A stretch of 6,354 nucleotides of DNA from Candidatus Omnitrophota bacterium (GTDB lineage Bacteria; Omnitrophota; Gorgyraeia; S143-82). The translations under genes and the position numbers were made by a program. Numbering within the stretch: the first letter of the stretch is position 1; every line of letters begins with the position of its first letter. The notes beneath the pieces were generated by a model. That model saw only the letters and a list, made by a program, of their open reading frames with translations, was not told where the DNA came from and did not search any database. Where the stretch lies: the NCBI GenBank assembly GCA_027065215.1, contig JAMOOT010000333.1, positions 1 to 6,354 of the forward strand, written 5' to 3'. Below are positions 6,007-6,354 of this stretch, one piece after another.

Positions 6007-6354
6007 ATGGATAAGTACGATGTGGTAGTTATTGGTGCTGGGCCTTCTGGTTTGTCGGTGAGCAAGACAGTTGCTAAGTCAGGCAAAAAGGTCTTAATAG
6101 TGGATAAGGATCCATTGGGGGGGACGTGTCTTAATTATGGGTGTATGCCAACAAAGTTTCGACTTAGATTTGGCAAGGATGCCTCATCTCTTGAGCAGCA
6201 GAGGAAGATGGTAACTTCACTTAATTCGGCTATTGAAAAAAGTTTACGTAAACAGGGAATAGATGTCTTGAGGGGTAAGGCTCAGATTAAAGATGAAAGG
6301 TTAGTGGTAGTTGATGGAAAGGAGATCTTGGCAGAAAATGTGGTGGTAACAATT
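6007..6354 (+). CDS. Dihydrolipoamide dehydrogenase-type flavoprotein (3' partial)
   Basis: The first 116 residues of a class I pyridine nucleotide-disulphide oxidoreductase; the frame is still open at the window end. The FAD-binding Rossmann fold starts at once with VVVIGAGPSG (6-15) and ends its second strand at VLIVDKD (29-35). The redox disulphide is C41/C46 in GGTCLNYGCMPTK (38-50), the signature of lipoamide dehydrogenase, mercuric reductase and relatives. The part after CMPTK lacks the usual S-K-x-L-L helix, and the distance to the VLRGKAQI strand (about residues 91-98) looks somewhat shorter than in typical Lpd. Lpd (E3) would serve a 2-oxo-acid dehydrogenase or the glycine cleavage system, but partner genes are not in view. 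The ATG lies 1 nt after the guaA stop, with GGGAG (5998-6002) as ribosome-binding site. Assignment within the family cannot be settled without the NAD and dimerisation domains. Confidence 0.85.
   Translation, partial: MDKYDVVVIGAGPSGLSVSKTVAKSGKKVLIVDKDPLGGTCLNYGCMPTKFRLRFGKDASSLEQQRKMVTSLNSAIEKSLRKQGIDVLRGKAQIKDERLVVVDGKEILAENVVVTI

Overview
The window reads as a compact piece of a bacterial chromosome of moderate to lowish GC. Every supported gene lies on the + strand. Gaps are very short and several genes overlap (4, 40 and about 17 nt; a 1-nt gap before the last gene), so most of it looks like one operon or a chain of overlapping transcripts. No rRNA, tRNA, CRISPR array, insertion sequence or phage gene was seen. 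The organism cannot be named from this sequence. A murF-like end and murG show that it makes peptidoglycan, and one product carries an export signal. The gene mix would suit an uncultured, streamlined anaerobe such as a member of the Omnitrophota or a relative in the PVC or Planctomycetota area, but that is only a guess.

Region by region: 2-118 is the 3' end of a gene whose product resembles the MurF C-terminus. The gap at 119-230 holds a 12-bp tandem repeat, a candidate promoter and a strong Shine-Dalgarno. Next come prfB (231-1331, release factor 2 in one uninterrupted frame) and murG (1328-2380, somewhat divergent), joined by an ATGA overlap. A GTG-started secreted HExxH protein of peptidase-MA type follows (2341-3219), beginning inside murG. 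Then come a short FchA/FtcD-C type folate cyclohydrolase-cyclodeaminase (3260-3742), a tRNA nucleotidyltransferase/poly(A) polymerase-family protein that stops after the head and neck domains (about 3726-4436), full-length guaA (4464-6005), and the first 116 codons of a dihydrolipoamide-dehydrogenase-type flavoprotein (6007 to the window end).

The functions fall into three groups: cell wall (MurF-like, MurG, perhaps the exported peptidase), translation and RNA (RF2, the nucleotidyltransferase) and one-carbon/purine metabolism (folate enzyme, GMP synthase). The flavoprotein could belong with folate chemistry through the glycine cleavage system, but nothing here proves it. guaA appears to have its own promoter, with an extended -10 overlapping the stop codon of the gene before it and a 6-bp inverted repeat across the -35.

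I find no convincing new multi-gene system. The points most worth checking are the prfB gene without a recoding site placed between cell-wall genes, the uncharacterised exported metallopeptidase, the head-and-neck-only nucleotidyltransferase, and the putative guaA promoter/operator.
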